A stretch of 64,000 bases of DNA from Antarctobacter heliothermus (GCF_002237555.1 NZ_CP022540.1:930001-994000), one strand, 5' to 3'. Positions 16,747 to 26,995 are shown, numbered from the stretch's first letter. A program made the numbers and translations. The notes: a model not told the origin generated them from the sequence alone.

Positions 16747-19116
16747 TTATCCGTTGATCGCTGCCCAAACGCGCGAAGGCGAAACCGGCATGTCGATATG
16801 GGCTACGTTATGACCGCCGGAATTCAGCGCGTCGAGCACTGCGTTCACAACTGTCGGAGGCGAGCCGATGGCACCGGCCTCACCGCAGCCCTTCACACCC
16901 AGCGGGTTGTGCGTGCACGGTGTCTGGCACGAATGGTCCACCTGATAGTTCGACATCTGCGGCAGATCGTCGGCGCGCGGCATGGCGTAGTCCATGTAGG
17001 ACGCGCTGAGCAACTGGCCGTTTTCATCGTAGGAGCAGTTTTCCAACAGCGCCTGACCGATGCCCTGAGCGATACCACCATGGACCTGACCTTCGACGAT
17101 CATCGGGTTGATGACGTTGCCGAAGTCGTCCGCAGACACGAATTTTGCAATCGTGACCTTGCCGGTTTCCGGGTCAACCTCGACCTCGCAGGCATAGGCA
17201 CCAGCGGGGTAGGTGAAGTTGGCCGGATCGTAAAAGGCGGTTTCCTCAAGGCCGGGTTCGATGTCCTCAAGCGGGTAGTTGTGCGGCACATAGGCAGCAA
17301 GGGTCACATCCCCCCAAGCCACGGATTTATCCGTACCGGCAACGCTGAACTGACCGTCTTTCAGTTCGATATCCGCCTCGGACGCCTCAAGCAGGTGACC
17401 GGCGATCTTCTTGGCCTTATTGATGATCTTTTCGGTCGCACGCACCATGGCCGATCCGCAAACCGCCAGCGAGCGTGAGCCATAGGTGCCCATGCCGAAG
17501 GGGATCTTGGAGGTGTCGCCATGCACGATATCGATCATCGATTCGTCGATGCCCAGCATTTCCGCAACCACCTGCGGGAACACCGTTTCGTGGCCCTGAC
17601 CGTGGCTGTGTGCGCCGACCATGACACTGATCGACCCGGTCGCATTCACCCGCACGGTGGCGGCGTCATACAGACCGGCGCGCGCGCCCAACTGACCCAC
17701 AAGGTTCGACGGCGCGATGCCACAAGCCTCGATGAAGCAGTTGATGCCCAAACCGCGCAGCATGCCCTTGGATTCAGATTCGGCGCGGCGGGCGGGGAAG
17801 CCTGCGACGTCGATCATCTCTTCCATCTTGTCCATCGTCGCGACGTAGTCGCCGGTGTCGTATTCGACGGCAACCGGGGTCGCATAGGGGAAGGAAGTGA
17901 TGAAGTTCTGGCGGCGCAGCTTGATCGGGTCTGCGCCCAGTTCGCGCGCGGCCTTGTCGATCAGGCGTTCCAGCGAATAGGTCGCTTCGGGGCGGCCCGC
18001 TCCACGGTAGGCGTCCACCGGCACGGTGTTGGTAAAGACGGCCTTTACGTTCACCTGCACCGCCGGCGTGCGGTAGTTGCCGGCCATCAGCGTGCCGTGC
18101 AGCCATGTCGGCGTACACGAGGCGAAGGTCGACAGATAGGCACCCATATTGGCATAGGTGTTGGTGCGCACAGCGGTAAAGTTGTTGTCTGCGTCCAACG
18201 CCAGTTCGATCTTGGTCACATGGTCACGACCATGGGCGTCCGACATGAACGCCTCTGACCGGGAGGCAGTCCATTTGACGGCGCGGTTGATCTGACGCGA
18301 CGCGAAGGTGCAGAAGGCCTCTTCGGCGTAGTGAAAGATCTTGGTGCCGAAACCGCCGCCCACGTCCGGGGCCACAACGCGCAGCTTGTGCTCTGGGATG
18401 CCAAGGACAAAGGCGCCCATCAGCAGCCGGATCACATGCGGGTTCTGCGAGGTGGTGTACAGCGTGCTTTCGTCATTGGCACGGTTGTAGTCGCCGACCG
18501 CAACGCGCGGTTCCATCGGGTTGGCGACCAGACGGTTGTTCACCAGTTCCAGCGTCGTCACATGCGCCGCGTCGGCAAATGCCTTGTCGGTGGTTTCGGT
18601 GTCGGTGCCGAACTGCCAATCATAGCACAGGTTGTCGGACAAATCGTCATGCACCAAGGGGCTGTCAGCCTGCAACGCGCGCGGCATGTCGACAACGGCG
18701 GGCAGTTCCTCGATGTCCAGCTCGATCGCCTCGGCGGCATCGCGCGCCTGTTCCAGCGAGTCAGCGACAACGGCGCAAATCGGGTCGCCAACGTGACGGA
18801 CCTTGCCCTGAGCCAGAACCGGGTGGGCCGGTTCCTTCATCGGGTCGCCGTTCTTGTCGGTGATCTGCCAGCCGCAGGGCAGGCCGCCCACGCCCTCAAA
18901 ATCCGCACCGGTGAAGATGCGCACAACACCGGGCATGTCAGCGGCCGCCGCCGTGTCGATGTTGTTGATCTTGCCGTGCGCCATATCGGAGCGCAGGAAA
19001 TACACGTACGCTTGGCCGTGTACGTTGATGTCGTCGGTATAATTACCGGCACCAGTCAGAAAGCGAACGTCTTCACGCCGCTTCGGGCTTGCGCCAATGC
19101 CATGATCTTTGGGCAT
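16747..19116 (-). CDS. coxL: Form II CO dehydrogenase-like large (molybdopterin) subunit
   Basis: The 789-aa catalytic subunit of a molybdenum hydroxylase. The active-site loop is AYRGAGR at residues 369-375, the form II signature; true CO dehydrogenases (form I) have AYXCSFR. Other family features are [21 protein letters not shown] at the cofactor site and the general-base Glu746 in GCGEAGAIG. Known work on form II enzymes has not shown CO oxidation at physiological rates, so CO as substrate is doubtful. The gene lies between coxS and coxM and in the same direction as a cytochrome c and XoxJ-like gene of the alcohol system, which makes an aldehyde or related compound a reasonable substrate guess. 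No coxD, coxE or coxF maturation genes are nearby. Confidence 0.94.
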   Translation of the reverse strand: MPKDHGIGASPKRREDVRFLTGAGNYTDDINVHGQAYVYFLRSDMAHGKINNIDTAAAADMPGVVRIFTGADFEGVGGLPCGWQITDKNGDPMKEPAHPVLAQGKVRHVGDPICAVVADSLEQARDAAEAIELDIEELPAVVDMPRALQADSPLVHDDLSDNLCYDWQFGTDTETTDKAFADAAHVTTLELVNNRLVANPMEPRVAVGDYNRANDESTLYTTSQNPHVIRLLMGAFVLGIPEHKLRVVAPDVGGGFGTKIFHYAEEAFCTFASRQINRAVKWTASRSEAFMSDAHGRDHVTKIELALDADNNFTAVRTNTYANMGAYLSTFASCTPTWLHGTLMAGNYRTPAVQVNVKAVFTNTVPVDAYRGAGRPEATYSLERLIDKAARELGADPIKLRRQNFITSFPYATPVAVEYDTGDYVATMDKMEEMIDVAGFPARRAESESKGMLRGLGINCFIEACGIAPSNLVGQLGARAGLYDAATVRVNATGSISVMVGAHSHGQGHETVFPQVVAEMLGIDESMIDIVHGDTSKIPFGMGTYGSRSLAVCGSAMVRATEKIINKAKKIAGHLLEASEADIELKDGQFSVAGTDKSVAWGDVTLAAYVPHNYPLEDIEPGLEETAFYDPANFTYPAGAYACEVEVDPETGKVTIAKFVSADDFGNVINPMIVEGQVHGGIAQGIGQALLENCSYDENGQLLSASYMDYAMPRADDLPQMSNYQVDHSCQTPCTHNPLGVKGCGEAGAIGSPPTVVNAVLDALNSGGHNVAHIDMPVSPSRVWAAING

Positions 19117-19136
19117 GGGGTCTCCTCCCTAAAGTC

Positions 19137-19158
19137 GGTGGGCTGAAACCCACCCTAC
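19137..19158 (-). repeat. Short dispersed-type palindromic repeat between coxS and coxL
   Basis: On the minus strand the text is GTAGGGTGGGTTTCAGCCCA plus CC. GGTGGG (19137-19142) pairs with CCCACC (19149-19154) around CTGAAA. Elements with this text are frequent between genes in many bacteria. Here one sits inside an otherwise compact operon, 20 bp before the coxL start. Confidence 0.5.
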
Positions 19159-19200
19159 GGAATTGTCGTGGGCAGAACCTGAGTCCGCCCCCGTAACAGA

Positions 19201-19686
<486 letters not shown>

Positions 19687-19736
19687 TGCTATCCTCCCTG
19701 GATAAATCTTGTCTGGGTCTATGGATCTTGCCGGTG

Positions 19737-20261
19737 TCAGCCCTTTACGAGGCGCTTGAACCAGCCTTTCTTGTGGTTGTCGTCGCCGTCGGGCGCGGCT
19801 TCGACTTCTTCGCCGTCGACCGGAGTCTCCAGCGCGTTCTGGAAATTGGTAAAGAACTGGTCGGCCATCTTCTTGGCAAAGCCGTCGATGATGCGGCTGC
19901 CCAGCTGCGCCAGCTTGCCGCCGACCTTGGCGTCAACCTCGTAGGTCAGCAGGGTGCCATTCTCAATTTCTTCAAGGTCGACCTTGGCGCCGCCCTTGGC
20001 GAAGCCGGCGGCACCGCCTTTGCCCTCACCGGACAGCGTGACCGAATTGGGCGCGTCCATCGCCGACATGGTCACTTGGCCCTTAAAGGTCGCCTTCACC
20101 GGGCCGACCTTTTGCACCACCGTGGCCTCAAAGCCCTCTTCGGCGGAGCCGGTCATCTCTGTACAGCCCGGCACACACGACTTGAGCACCTCAGGGTCGA
20201 GAATCGCCGCCCATACAACGTCCCGGGGGGCCGCGATCTCGCGGCTGTCTTTCATCTGCAT
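19737..20261 (-). CDS. coxG: CoxG-like SRPBCC protein
   Basis: A 174-aa protein of the carbon monoxide dehydrogenase subunit G family (START/SRPBCC fold). It starts [20 protein letters not shown] and continues [17 protein letters not shown], the standard family opening; [20 protein letters not shown] and [20 protein letters not shown] are also typical. CoxG is thought to help membrane attachment of the enzyme. The extra C-terminal tail after residue 145 is acidic then basic ([20 protein letters not shown]). It is the first cox gene and follows the XoxJ-like gene by 59 bp without a visible terminator or strong promoter, so cotranscription from the cytochrome promoter is likely. Confidence 0.92.
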   Translation of the reverse strand: MQMKDSREIAAPRDVVWAAILDPEVLKSCVPGCTEMTGSAEEGFEATVVQKVGPVKATFKGQVTMSAMDAPNSVTLSGEGKGGAAGFAKGGAKVDLEEIENGTLLTYEVDAKVGGKLAQLGSRIIDGFAKKMADQFFTNFQNALETPVDGEEVEAAPDGDDNHKKGWFKRLVKG

Positions 20262-20320
20262 CTCTCAACCCTCTTCGTTCTGCGGAACGCCATAGCGCCC
20301 CTTATCCTTGCCCGGCACAC

Positions 20321-21226
20321 TCAACGCTCAGGCGGCGTGAAACTCAACCCGTAGCTTTCGAAAATAGCCGCGATACGGCCATCTGAAAGCGCAGCATAAA
20401 TCGCGTCGTCCACCGCATAAGCCAATGGGCGATACCGGAAATTGACGCCCAGACCGATGGTCCAGTTTCCGACCGCAAACCCCGGAAGCGGCGGCTGATG
20501 TACGGCCAGATCATCAGTCAGACCATACTCCAGCTGCGCCTTCGGTCCCATGGCAGCCTTGACCTCACCCGCCGCCAGCGCAGCCATGACCTGTGTCATA
20601 TCGGGAAAGCGTCGGATGTTATCCTTCAGTTGCCCGCCCGCAAGCGAGGTCAGGTAGAAATCTGCAATCGAATCGTTCTCGACTGCAACCGTATCGAACC
20701 GAAAATAGGCCGGAACGGGCTTTTCCTCGGGGTAGGCTGCCTTGTTATAGGCAATGGCGATCCCCTCTGTCTGATACTGGCCGGTAAAGACCACCTGTTC
20801 TACCCGGCAGGTGAAGGCGCTGTCATAGGGCACACGCAACATCACGTTCGACACCGCGCCACCCACAACCGGCCCCTGCCACAGGGTGTTGCGCAGATCG
20901 GCGTCCAGGTTTTCCCCCGCCGCTACCAGCTTGAACCGGGGAGCGACACCAAGATCCTCGGCGATCAGCTTGCCGATGTCGATGTCGATGCCGCGCGGCT
21001 GGCCGCCTTCCTCGAACGAATAGGGCGGGTAGTCGTCAAAGACCGCAAACTCGATCCAGCCCCGGTCCAGAATGACATCCAGTTCCTGACCAACGATGTC
21101 ACGGCTGGCATTCTGCGGCTTGGGCTGCGGCACCCAGTCTTCGCAACGCGCAGTCGCCGTGGTCGCCAGCCCTGCCAACAGGCCCAGCGTCAAGACAACA
21201 GAACGGAAAGCACGCGCTGCGATCAT
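20321..21226 (-). CDS. Quinoprotein dehydrogenase-associated solute-binding protein (XoxJ/MoxJ-like)
   Basis: A 301-aa exported protein (signal to about residue 27, ATARCEDW) with a type 3 solute-binding fold. DVILDRGWIEFAVFDDYPPY and the long two-lobe pattern ending SDGRIAAIFESYGLSF match the MoxJ/XoxJ group encoded beside methanol and ethanol quinoproteins. XoxJ proteins are proposed to help maturation or activation of the dehydrogenase rather than import. It starts 2 bp after the stop of the PedF-like cytochrome, so the pair is coupled, as xoxG and xoxJ are elsewhere. There is no ABC ATPase or permease next to it. Confidence 0.88.
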   Translation of the reverse strand: MIAARAFRSVVLTLGLLAGLATTATARCEDWVPQPKPQNASRDIVGQELDVILDRGWIEFAVFDDYPPYSFEEGGQPRGIDIDIGKLIAEDLGVAPRFKLVAAGENLDADLRNTLWQGPVVGGAVSNVMLRVPYDSAFTCRVEQVVFTGQYQTEGIAIAYNKAAYPEEKPVPAYFRFDTVAVENDSIADFYLTSLAGGQLKDNIRRFPDMTQVMAALAAGEVKAAMGPKAQLEYGLTDDLAVHQPPLPGFAVGNWTIGLGVNFRYRPLAYAVDDAIYAALSDGRIAAIFESYGLSFTPPER

Positions 21227-21228
21227 GG

Positions 21229-21912
21229 TCAGTGCGCCGCCGACAAGCCGATGGTCAGCGCCTCTGCGGCCTTGCGATAGCCGTCAACGGTGCCATCCAG
21301 CACAATCACAGCCCGCGAGGCGGCACTGTCGGCAAAAGGCGCGCCGCTCAGCGTCTCGATGCTTTCGGCGAATTCGGTCAATTTGGCGGTCATGCCTTCG
21401 GGATCGGCCCCTTCGGGGTTTTCTGCCCAAGCGGCCAGCTGATCACGCAGCTCCTTCAACTCGGGTGTCAACTCGGCCATCTGCTCATCGTCCGGGCGCG
21501 CCTCGACATAGGTACGGATCGCCCAAGCCGCCTTTTGACCCAGCAACTCGCCAAAGGCGGGCATCTTGGTCACGCCGTTCTGGGTGTAGCCAGTGCGGAA
21601 CCGCTCCATGAACCACTCATCGCCGTATTCCTCGGCCTCAAGAAACCGCAGGTCAGGGGCCAGCCCGCCCGAGATCACCTCAAGCCCGTGACAGCGGGCG
21701 CAGTTCTGGTTGTAGCCAGAGGCACCAATCTCGATCGCAGCCTGATAAATCTCTGGATCCATCGCGCGATAGGGATTTTCGATCAGCCATTCCTCGCCCA
21801 CGTCCGGCAGCGCGTCCGTATTGACAGGCTGCGGGGCAACGTCCCCGTGCGACAGGGCCATGGTGGCACCCATCATCAGCGACAGGGTCAGGGCGGTTGT
21901 CTTGCGGGTCAT
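21229..21912 (-). CDS. Cytochrome c-550, PedF-like
   Basis: A 227-aa periplasmic cytochrome c. The signal is MTRKTTALTLSLMMGATMAL, and the mature start VAPQPVNTDALPDVGEEWL followed by ENPYR is typical of PedF, the electron acceptor of ethanol-type quinoproteins. Heme is bound by CARCH with TKMPAFGELL supplying the likely Met ligand. The C-terminal half (residues about 130-227) is a helical extension rich in Glu and Ala. ATG 21912 is chosen for its GAGGAGGAG ribosome site; an earlier in-frame ATG at 22011 would add a non-signal stretch. It should pass electrons from the PQQ enzyme at 25130 to the oxidase chain. Confidence 0.9.
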   Translation of the reverse strand: MTRKTTALTLSLMMGATMALSHGDVAPQPVNTDALPDVGEEWLIENPYRAMDPEIYQAAIEIGASGYNQNCARCHGLEVISGGLAPDLRFLEAEEYGDEWFMERFRTGYTQNGVTKMPAFGELLGQKAAWAIRTYVEARPDDEQMAELTPELKELRDQLAAWAENPEGADPEGMTAKLTEFAESIETLSGAPFADSAASRAVIVLDGTVDGYRKAAEALTIGLSAAH

Positions 21913-21973
21913 GAAACTTCTCCTCCTCGGTACAGCTGTCACGTTGATAAAAGCGCCCCCTGCACAAGGGCTA

Positions 21974-22018
21974 TTGGACCTAAGTCCAAATGCCTGCGGA
22001 ACCACGACCAAGGTCTTA
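21974..22018. promoter_or_regulatory. Paired candidate operator between divergent pedF-like and binding-protein genes
   Basis: TTGGACCTAAGTCCAA (21974-21989) is a perfect 6+4+6 inverted repeat. CACGACCAAGGTCTTA (22003-22018) repeats the core GACCAAGGTC, 29 bp away centre to centre, close to three helical turns. They lie 62 and 54 bp from the two start codons, suiting an activator serving both directions. Confidence 0.55.
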
Positions 22019-22071
22019 TTCCGCCCATCCGGCGCGTGCCTATTTTGACGTCAATGGGAGGAATTTCACAC

Positions 22072-23232
22072 ATGTTTTTGCGCACAGCCTTGACGCTATG
22101 CCTGTCCGCGACGGTCGCAACCGCCGACGTTTCTGTCGAGATTCATTATCTTCGACAAGAGATCGAACAGCCGCCTGTCCTGTCCAACCTTGACCCGATC
22201 CCTGCGGATCTGGGGCTGCGGGGCGCGGAATTGGCGGTCACGGAAAATACCACCACGGGGCGGTTTCTGGGCCAGACCTACGCGATGGAGGTGACAACTG
22301 TGCCACCCGGCGGCGATCTGACCGCCGCCGCACGCAGCGCACTGGCGCACACGGACCTGATCGTGCTGGACGCCCCGGCAGAGGCGCTGCTGGCGGTTGC
22401 CGACCTGCCCGAGGCCGCAAACGCGCTGATCTTTAACGCCGCCGCACCGGACGACTCCCTGCGCGGTGCAGATTGCCGCGCCAACCTGCTGCACAGCCTG
22501 CCCAGCAACGCCATGCGCACCGACGCGCTGGCGCAATTTCTGGTCAAACGGCGTTGGGATGATCTGGCGTTGATCGAAGGCACCCATCCCGACGACATCG
22601 CCTTTGCCGATGCCCTGCGCACCAGCCTGACCAAGTTCGGTCTGCGCCTGAGATCGGAAAAGACATGGGCCTTTGACGCCGACATGCGCCGCACCGCCAG
22701 CCAGGAAGTGCCGCTGTTCACCCAGGGCCTGCGCGACCACGACATCCTGCTGATCGCCGATGAAATCCACGATTTCGGACGCTACATCGCCTACAACACA
22801 TGGGAACCACGGCCCGTGGCCGGGTCCGAGGGGTTGGTGCCGGTGACCTGGTCGGACGTTGTTGAACAATGGGGCGCGGCGCAGTTGCAATCGCGCTTTG
22901 ACAAACTTGCGGGCCGCCCGATGCGGTCACGCGACTACGCCGCTTGGGCGGCGGTGCGCAGCATCGGAGAGGCGGTCACCCGCACCAATTCCGGTGACAC
23001 CGCCACCCTGCGCGCCTTCCTGCTTGGGCCCGACTTTGAACTGGCCGGTTTCAAGGGCCGCCCGATGTCCTACCGCAACTGGAACGGCCAACTACGCCAA
23101 CCCATTCCGCTTGTCACCGACCGCGCGCTTGTGGCGCAGGCGCCGCTTGAGGGGTTCCTGCACCAAACCAGTGAGTTGGACACCCTTGGGCAGGATCGCC
23201 CCGATTCGGCCTGCACCGCCTTTTTAAACTGA
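22072..23232 (+). CDS. Substrate-binding protein of the PQQ-dependent alcohol dehydrogenase system (ABC type)
   Basis: A 386-aa periplasmic binding protein (signal MFLRTALTLCLSATVATA). The body has the branched-chain-amino-acid-binding-like fold; DVSVEIHYLRQEIEQPP, the DCRANLLHSLPSNAMRTDAL region and KGRPMSYRNWNGQLRQPIPL are hallmarks of the family named for PQQ-dependent alcohol oxidation loci. In many species it is followed by a beta-propeller gene and then ABC ATPase and permease genes; only the propeller follows here. ATG 22072 has GGGAGGA eight bases upstream. Ligand unknown. It starts the three-gene unit that ends with the small cytochrome. Confidence 0.9.
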   Translation: MFLRTALTLCLSATVATADVSVEIHYLRQEIEQPPVLSNLDPIPADLGLRGAELAVTENTTTGRFLGQTYAMEVTTVPPGGDLTAAARSALAHTDLIVLDAPAEALLAVADLPEAANALIFNAAAPDDSLRGADCRANLLHSLPSNAMRTDALAQFLVKRRWDDLALIEGTHPDDIAFADALRTSLTKFGLRLRSEKTWAFDADMRRTASQEVPLFTQGLRDHDILLIADEIHDFGRYIAYNTWEPRPVAGSEGLVPVTWSDVVEQWGAAQLQSRFDKLAGRPMRSRDYAAWAAVRSIGEAVTRTNSGDTATLRAFLLGPDFELAGFKGRPMSYRNWNGQLRQPIPLVTDRALVAQAPLEGFLHQTSELDTLGQDRPDSACTAFLN

Positions 23233-23241
23233 GGATTCAGC

Positions 23242-24228
23242 ATGCTTCTTCTTGGAAAACATACTCAAAAATCTATCCTCTCTGCTGGTCTTGCGGCCTG
23301 CCTTTTGGGCGGTCCCGCACAGGCCGAGGAAATCTGGATCTCCAACGAAAAGGACGACACGATCAGCGTGATCGACGTCGAGACGTTAGAGGTGATCCGC
23401 ACCCTGCCCACCGGTGAACGCCCGCGCGGAATTGTTTTCAGCCATGACTACAGCGTGCTCTATATCTGCGCGTCGGACAGCGACACGGTGCAGGTCATGG
23501 ACCCGGTCACCGGGGAGATCCTGCATGATCTGCCTTCGGGCGAGGATCCTGAACAGTTTGTCCTGCACCCGGATGACCGGCATCTCTACATTGCCAATGA
23601 GGACGACGCGATCACCACCGTTGTGGATGTCGTGAGCCGCACCGTTGTGGCCCAGATCGACGTCGGAATCGAACCCGAGGGGATGGCCGTTTCCCCAGAC
23701 GGGAAATATGTGATCACCACGTCCGAGACGACCAACATGGCACATTGGATCGATACGCAGACTCAGGAACTCGTCGCCAACACGCTGGTCGATTCTCGTC
23801 CCCGCCATGCCGAATTTACCAAGAATGGCACCCAGCTTTGGGTGTCGGCGGAAATTGGCGGGACGCTGTCGGTCTTTGATGTCGAGACAAAGGCCAAGGA
23901 AGTTACCCTTGAATTTGCGATCAAGGGCGTCCACCCCGACCGCGTGCAGCCGGTCGGTTTTGAATTCACTGCGGACGAAAAGACGGCCTTTGTCGCCCTT
24001 GGCCCGGCCAACCATGTGGCGGTGGTCAATGCCGACACCTATGAGGTCGAAGATTACATCCTTGTCGGCCGCCGCGTCTGGCACATGGCATTCAACGCCG
24101 ACAAGTCCCTTTTGTTCACCACCAACGGTGTTTCAGGCGATGTGACAGTGATCGACGTGGCCAAACGTGAGTCAATCAAGACCATCAAGGTTGGGCGTTT
24201 TCCCTGGGGAGCAGCCTTGCGGCCCTGA
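23242..24228 (+). CDS. PQQ-dependent catabolism-associated beta-propeller protein
   Basis: A 328-aa exported protein (signal ending GGPAQA) made of repeated YVTN-type blades: IWISNEKDDTISVIDVETLE, LYICASDSDTVQVMDPVTGE, LYIANEDDAITTVVDVVSRT, LWVSAEIGGTLSVFDVETKA, AFVALGPANHVAVVNADTYE and LFTTNGVSGDVTVIDVAKRE, about 40 residues apart, giving a seven-bladed fold. This is the propeller family that partners the binding protein encoded 9 bp upstream in PQQ alcohol loci. It probably acts in the periplasm by binding a protein or small ligand; no catalytic residues are evident. Confidence 0.9.
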   Translation: MLLLGKHTQKSILSAGLAACLLGGPAQAEEIWISNEKDDTISVIDVETLEVIRTLPTGERPRGIVFSHDYSVLYICASDSDTVQVMDPVTGEILHDLPSGEDPEQFVLHPDDRHLYIANEDDAITTVVDVVSRTVVAQIDVGIEPEGMAVSPDGKYVITTSETTNMAHWIDTQTQELVANTLVDSRPRHAEFTKNGTQLWVSAEIGGTLSVFDVETKAKEVTLEFAIKGVHPDRVQPVGFEFTADEKTAFVALGPANHVAVVNADTYEVEDYILVGRRVWHMAFNADKSLLFTTNGVSGDVTVIDVAKRESIKTIKVGRFPWGAALRP

Positions 24229-24383
24229 GTCAGTCTGGTGGCGGGCCTCACCCGTGCTGTTCGAAACGGACCGCGCTGCGCGTCGGGCCGGATACGACCA
24301 AAGCAGCGGATGGATTTTGCCCGCCAAACCCACAGGATCGCGGAACAGGACACCGGATTCGCGCGCCTCACGGGAGACCTGAC

Positions 24384-24785
24384 ATGAAACTGACCATCCT
24401 TGCAGCCGCCGCCCTTTTGGGCGGTCCGGCCTGTGCCGACACCTATGCGGATATCAAGATCTCCGCCGGAAAGGCCCTTTTCGACGCCGAATGCCGTCGC
24501 TGTCACGCGGTCGACGCCGACCACGCCTCATACGGCCCACCGCTTGAAAACGTGGTTGGCCGCGCGGCGGGCAGCTACGAAGGATACGACTATTCCATCG
24601 CGCTAGAGGCCAGCGGCATCGTCTGGACTCCGGCGGCCTTGCGGGCGTGGATGGAGGATAACGCCGGTTTCATGCCCGGCACCAAGATGCGGCATGTCGG
24701 CATCGATGACCGCACGGTGCAGGATTTCATCCTGTCATACCTCACTAGCATCACCATTCGGGACAACTCGGCGATTTCAAAGTGA
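24384..24785 (+). CDS. Small c-type cytochrome
   Basis: A 133-aa periplasmic class I cytochrome c with signal MKLTILAAAALLGGPACA. ALFDAECRRCHAVDADHAS binds heme by CRRCH, PPLENVVGRAAG is the usual loop after the heme and GFMPGTKM supplies the Met ligand. It resembles cytochrome c-552/c-550 partners. It is 155 bp after the propeller gene and upstream of the PQQ enzyme, so it may be a second electron carrier beside the PedF-like protein. The C-terminus is a little longer than the core fold. Start ATG 24384 overlaps no other gene. Confidence 0.9.
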   Translation: MKLTILAAAALLGGPACADTYADIKISAGKALFDAECRRCHAVDADHASYGPPLENVVGRAAGSYEGYDYSIALEASGIVWTPAALRAWMEDNAGFMPGTKMRHVGIDDRTVQDFILSYLTSITIRDNSAISK

Positions 24786-25129
24786 GCCACGTTTTTCGAT
24801 GACCGGGACGGGCAGCCAGCGGCTGCCCGGATTCCGCGTTCGTCGCGCATAAATCACCCCGACGACAGGCGACCACGCCGACAGATCAGCGCGAGATTCT
24901 GCATGGTCCTGCGTCACCGAAAGGCGGCTGTGAACCGCACCCAAACCACATGGGACCAAAGTCGCGAACCCTGCCATGCACCTGACTTTGCACGGAAATG
25001 CCGATTCATCGGCGGTCCTACGACCTTTGTGTAATACCTCTTACGGCGGCTTGGCTGAATACTACAGGAGGTGCCCGGGAGGGGTGCCATAGCATCCACG
25101 TCGCCCCGGCGATGAAGGGAGGAAAACTC
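24786..25129. other. 344-bp leader and promoter region of the PQQ alcohol dehydrogenase gene
   Basis: No gene is seen. It holds the hairpin at 24809, then TGGGACCAAAGTCGCG (24951-24966), a match to the candidate operator, with a poorer inverted copy CCTGACTTTGCACGGA (24981-24996) 30 bp away. A GGAGGAAAACTC ribosome site precedes the ATG at 25130. A long 5' leader of about 100 bases is likely if the promoter lies just after the operator pair; I could not fix -35 and -10 boxes. Confidence 0.45.
24809..24829 (+). terminator. Hairpin after the small cytochrome gene
   Basis: CGGGCAGCC (24809-24817) and GGCTGCCCG (24821-24829) form a perfect 9-bp stem with loop AGC, 24 bp after the stop codon. No T-run follows, so termination efficiency is uncertain. 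Confidence 0.5.
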
Positions 25130-26899
25130 ATGAACCGATTCATTCTGGCAGCCACCGCCAGTATCCTGCTGACCGGTACCGCCGCCACAGCACAAGTCTC
25201 CGAGGCCGATCTGGCCGATGACCAGACGCTTACAGCCCAGATCACCACCAACGGCATGGGCCGCCACCTGCAACGCTATAGCCCGCTGGACACGCTGAAC
25301 AAAGACAACGTCAAGTTCCTGCAAGCCGCGTGGGCGTTCAGCTTTGGCGGTGAAAAGCAACGCGGGCAAGAAGCTCAGCCGCTGATCTATGACGGTGTGA
25401 TGTATATCACCGGGTCCTATTCGCGCATTTACGCAATCGACCTGATGACCGGGAAGGAACTGTGGCAGTACGATGCCCGCCTGCCCGAAGGAATTTTGCC
25501 CTGCTGTGACGTGGTCAACCGGGGCGCTGCGATCTACGGCGACATGGTGATCTTTGGCACGCTGGACGCGCGGCTCGTGGCGCTGAACAAGGACACAGGC
25601 GACGTTGTCTGGCGCGACAAGATCGCGGACTACAAGGCCGGGTATTCATACACCGCCGCGCCGTTGATCGTTGATGGCCTTGTCATCACCGGCAACTCTG
25701 GCGGCGAATTTGGTGTGGTCGGATCGGTGCAGGCCCGCAACGTCGAAAACGGCGATCTGGTCTGGGAGCGTCCGGTGATCGAGGGTCACATGGGCATGCT
25801 GAATGGCGAGCCTTCGACCATGACCGGTGAGCTGAACGCCACATGGCCGGGCGACATGTGGAAAACCGGCGGCGGGGCCACATGGCTGGGCGGGTCGTAT
25901 GACGCGCGCACCGATACCCTGATCTTTGGGGCAGGCAACCCGGCGCCGTGGAACAGCCACCTTCGCGGTGCGGGCACGCCCTCTGAGGATGGCATGGGCG
26001 ACAACCTGTACGCCGCCAGCCGCATCGGCATTGACCCCAAGACCGGCGAGATCAAGTGGCACTTTCAAACCACCCCGCGCGAAGGCTGGGACTATGACGG
26101 TGTGAACGAGGTCGTGGCCTTTGACGGGCCAGACGGTGAGGCGCTGCTGGCCACCGCAGACCGCAACGGCTTCTTCTACGTTCTGAACGCCGAAGACGGA
26201 TCCTTTGTGAATGGCTATCCCTTCGTCAAGGACATCACCTGGGCCGAAGGTCTGGATGAGAATGGCCGCCCGATCTATGTCGAAGGCAACCGCCCCGGCG
26301 ATCCGACTGCTGCGGCTGATGGCAAAAAGGGCGAGGTCGTGTTCTCGGCGCCGGGCTTCCTCGGCGGCAAGAACTGGATGCCGATGGCCTACAGCCAGAA
26401 CACCGGCCTGTTCTATGTGCCCTCCAACGAATGGGGCATGGACATCTGGAACGAGCCGATCACCTACAAAAAAGGCGCGGCCTACCTTGGCTCGGGCTTT
26501 ACCATCAAGCCGAACTACGAGGACCACATCGGGTCGCTCAAGGCGATCGACCCGGCCACCGGCGAATGGAAGTGGGAATTCAAGAACAACGCCCCGCTCT
26601 GGGCCGGCGTGATGACCACTGCAGGCGGCCTGGTGTTCACAGGCACGCCCGAGGGTGAGTTTATCGCGCTGGATGACGAGACCGGCGAGGTTCTGTGGTC
26701 CTTCCAGACCGGCTCTGGCATCGTTGGTCAGCCTGTGACCTGGGAAATGGAAGGCGAGCAGTACGTTTCGATCGCCTCTGGCTGGGGTGGTGCTGTGCCG
26801 CTGTGGGGTGGCGAAGTGGCCAAGAAGGTGAACTACCTCAATCAGGGTGGCACTGTCTGGACCTTCAAACTGCCCAAGCAGCTTGCCAGCATGAAGTGA
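25130..26899 (+). CDS. PQQ-dependent alcohol dehydrogenase, ExaF/PedH-like, with lanthanide signature
   Basis: A 589-aa periplasmic quinoprotein (signal [21 protein letters not shown]) that oxidises primary alcohols, probably ethanol-type substrates, to aldehydes. The vicinal disulfide is Cys125-Cys126 in PCCDVVNRG. Metal and PQQ ligands appear at Glu193 (GGEFGVVG), Asn270 (GAGNPAPWN) and catalytic Asp321 in GWDYDGVNE; Asp323, two residues on, is the extra acidic ligand that marks lanthanide-dependent XoxF, ExaF and PedH enzymes, where calcium enzymes have Ala or Ser. Overall text ([42 protein letters not shown]-like end) is closest to PedE/PedH/ExaF rather than XoxF. It has no attached cytochrome domain. 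The gene ends with a strong terminator and is a single unit. Confidence 0.93.
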   Translation: MNRFILAATASILLTGTAATAQVSEADLADDQTLTAQITTNGMGRHLQRYSPLDTLNKDNVKFLQAAWAFSFGGEKQRGQEAQPLIYDGVMYITGSYSRIYAIDLMTGKELWQYDARLPEGILPCCDVVNRGAAIYGDMVIFGTLDARLVALNKDTGDVVWRDKIADYKAGYSYTAAPLIVDGLVITGNSGGEFGVVGSVQARNVENGDLVWERPVIEGHMGMLNGEPSTMTGELNATWPGDMWKTGGGATWLGGSYDARTDTLIFGAGNPAPWNSHLRGAGTPSEDGMGDNLYAASRIGIDPKTGEIKWHFQTTPREGWDYDGVNEVVAFDGPDGEALLATADRNGFFYVLNAEDGSFVNGYPFVKDITWAEGLDENGRPIYVEGNRPGDPTAAADGKKGEVVFSAPGFLGGKNWMPMAYSQNTGLFYVPSNEWGMDIWNEPITYKKGAAYLGSGFTIKPNYEDHIGSLKAIDPATGEWKWEFKNNAPLWAGVMTTAGGLVFTGTPEGEFIALDDETGEVLWSFQTGSGIVGQPVTWEMEGEQYVSIASGWGGAVPLWGGEVAKKVNYLNQGGTVWTFKLPKQLASMK

Positions 26900-26921
26900 T
26901 CCTAGACGGATCGTGACAGAC

Positions 26922-26951
26922 AAAGGGGCGTCCTGCGGGGCGCCCCTTTTT
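26922..26951 (+). terminator. Rho-independent terminator of the PQQ dehydrogenase gene
   Basis: AAAGGGGCG (26922-26930) pairs with CGCCCCTTT (26941-26949) around TCCTGCGGGG, followed by further T residues. It begins 22 bp after the stop codon. Confidence 0.88.
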
Positions 26952-26995
26952 GTGACCGGGTTTATGTTCGGGCACGGCCGTTGACGTGGATCAAC

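Noticed and set aside
16747..19116. Calling CoxL a form I (true) CO dehydrogenase
   Set aside because: The active-site loop is AYRGAGR and not the AYXCSFR of form I.
25130..26899. Calling the quinoprotein XoxF
   Set aside because: It has the lanthanide Asp, but the overall sequence and the PedF-like neighbour fit the ethanol-type ExaF/PedE/PedH group better.
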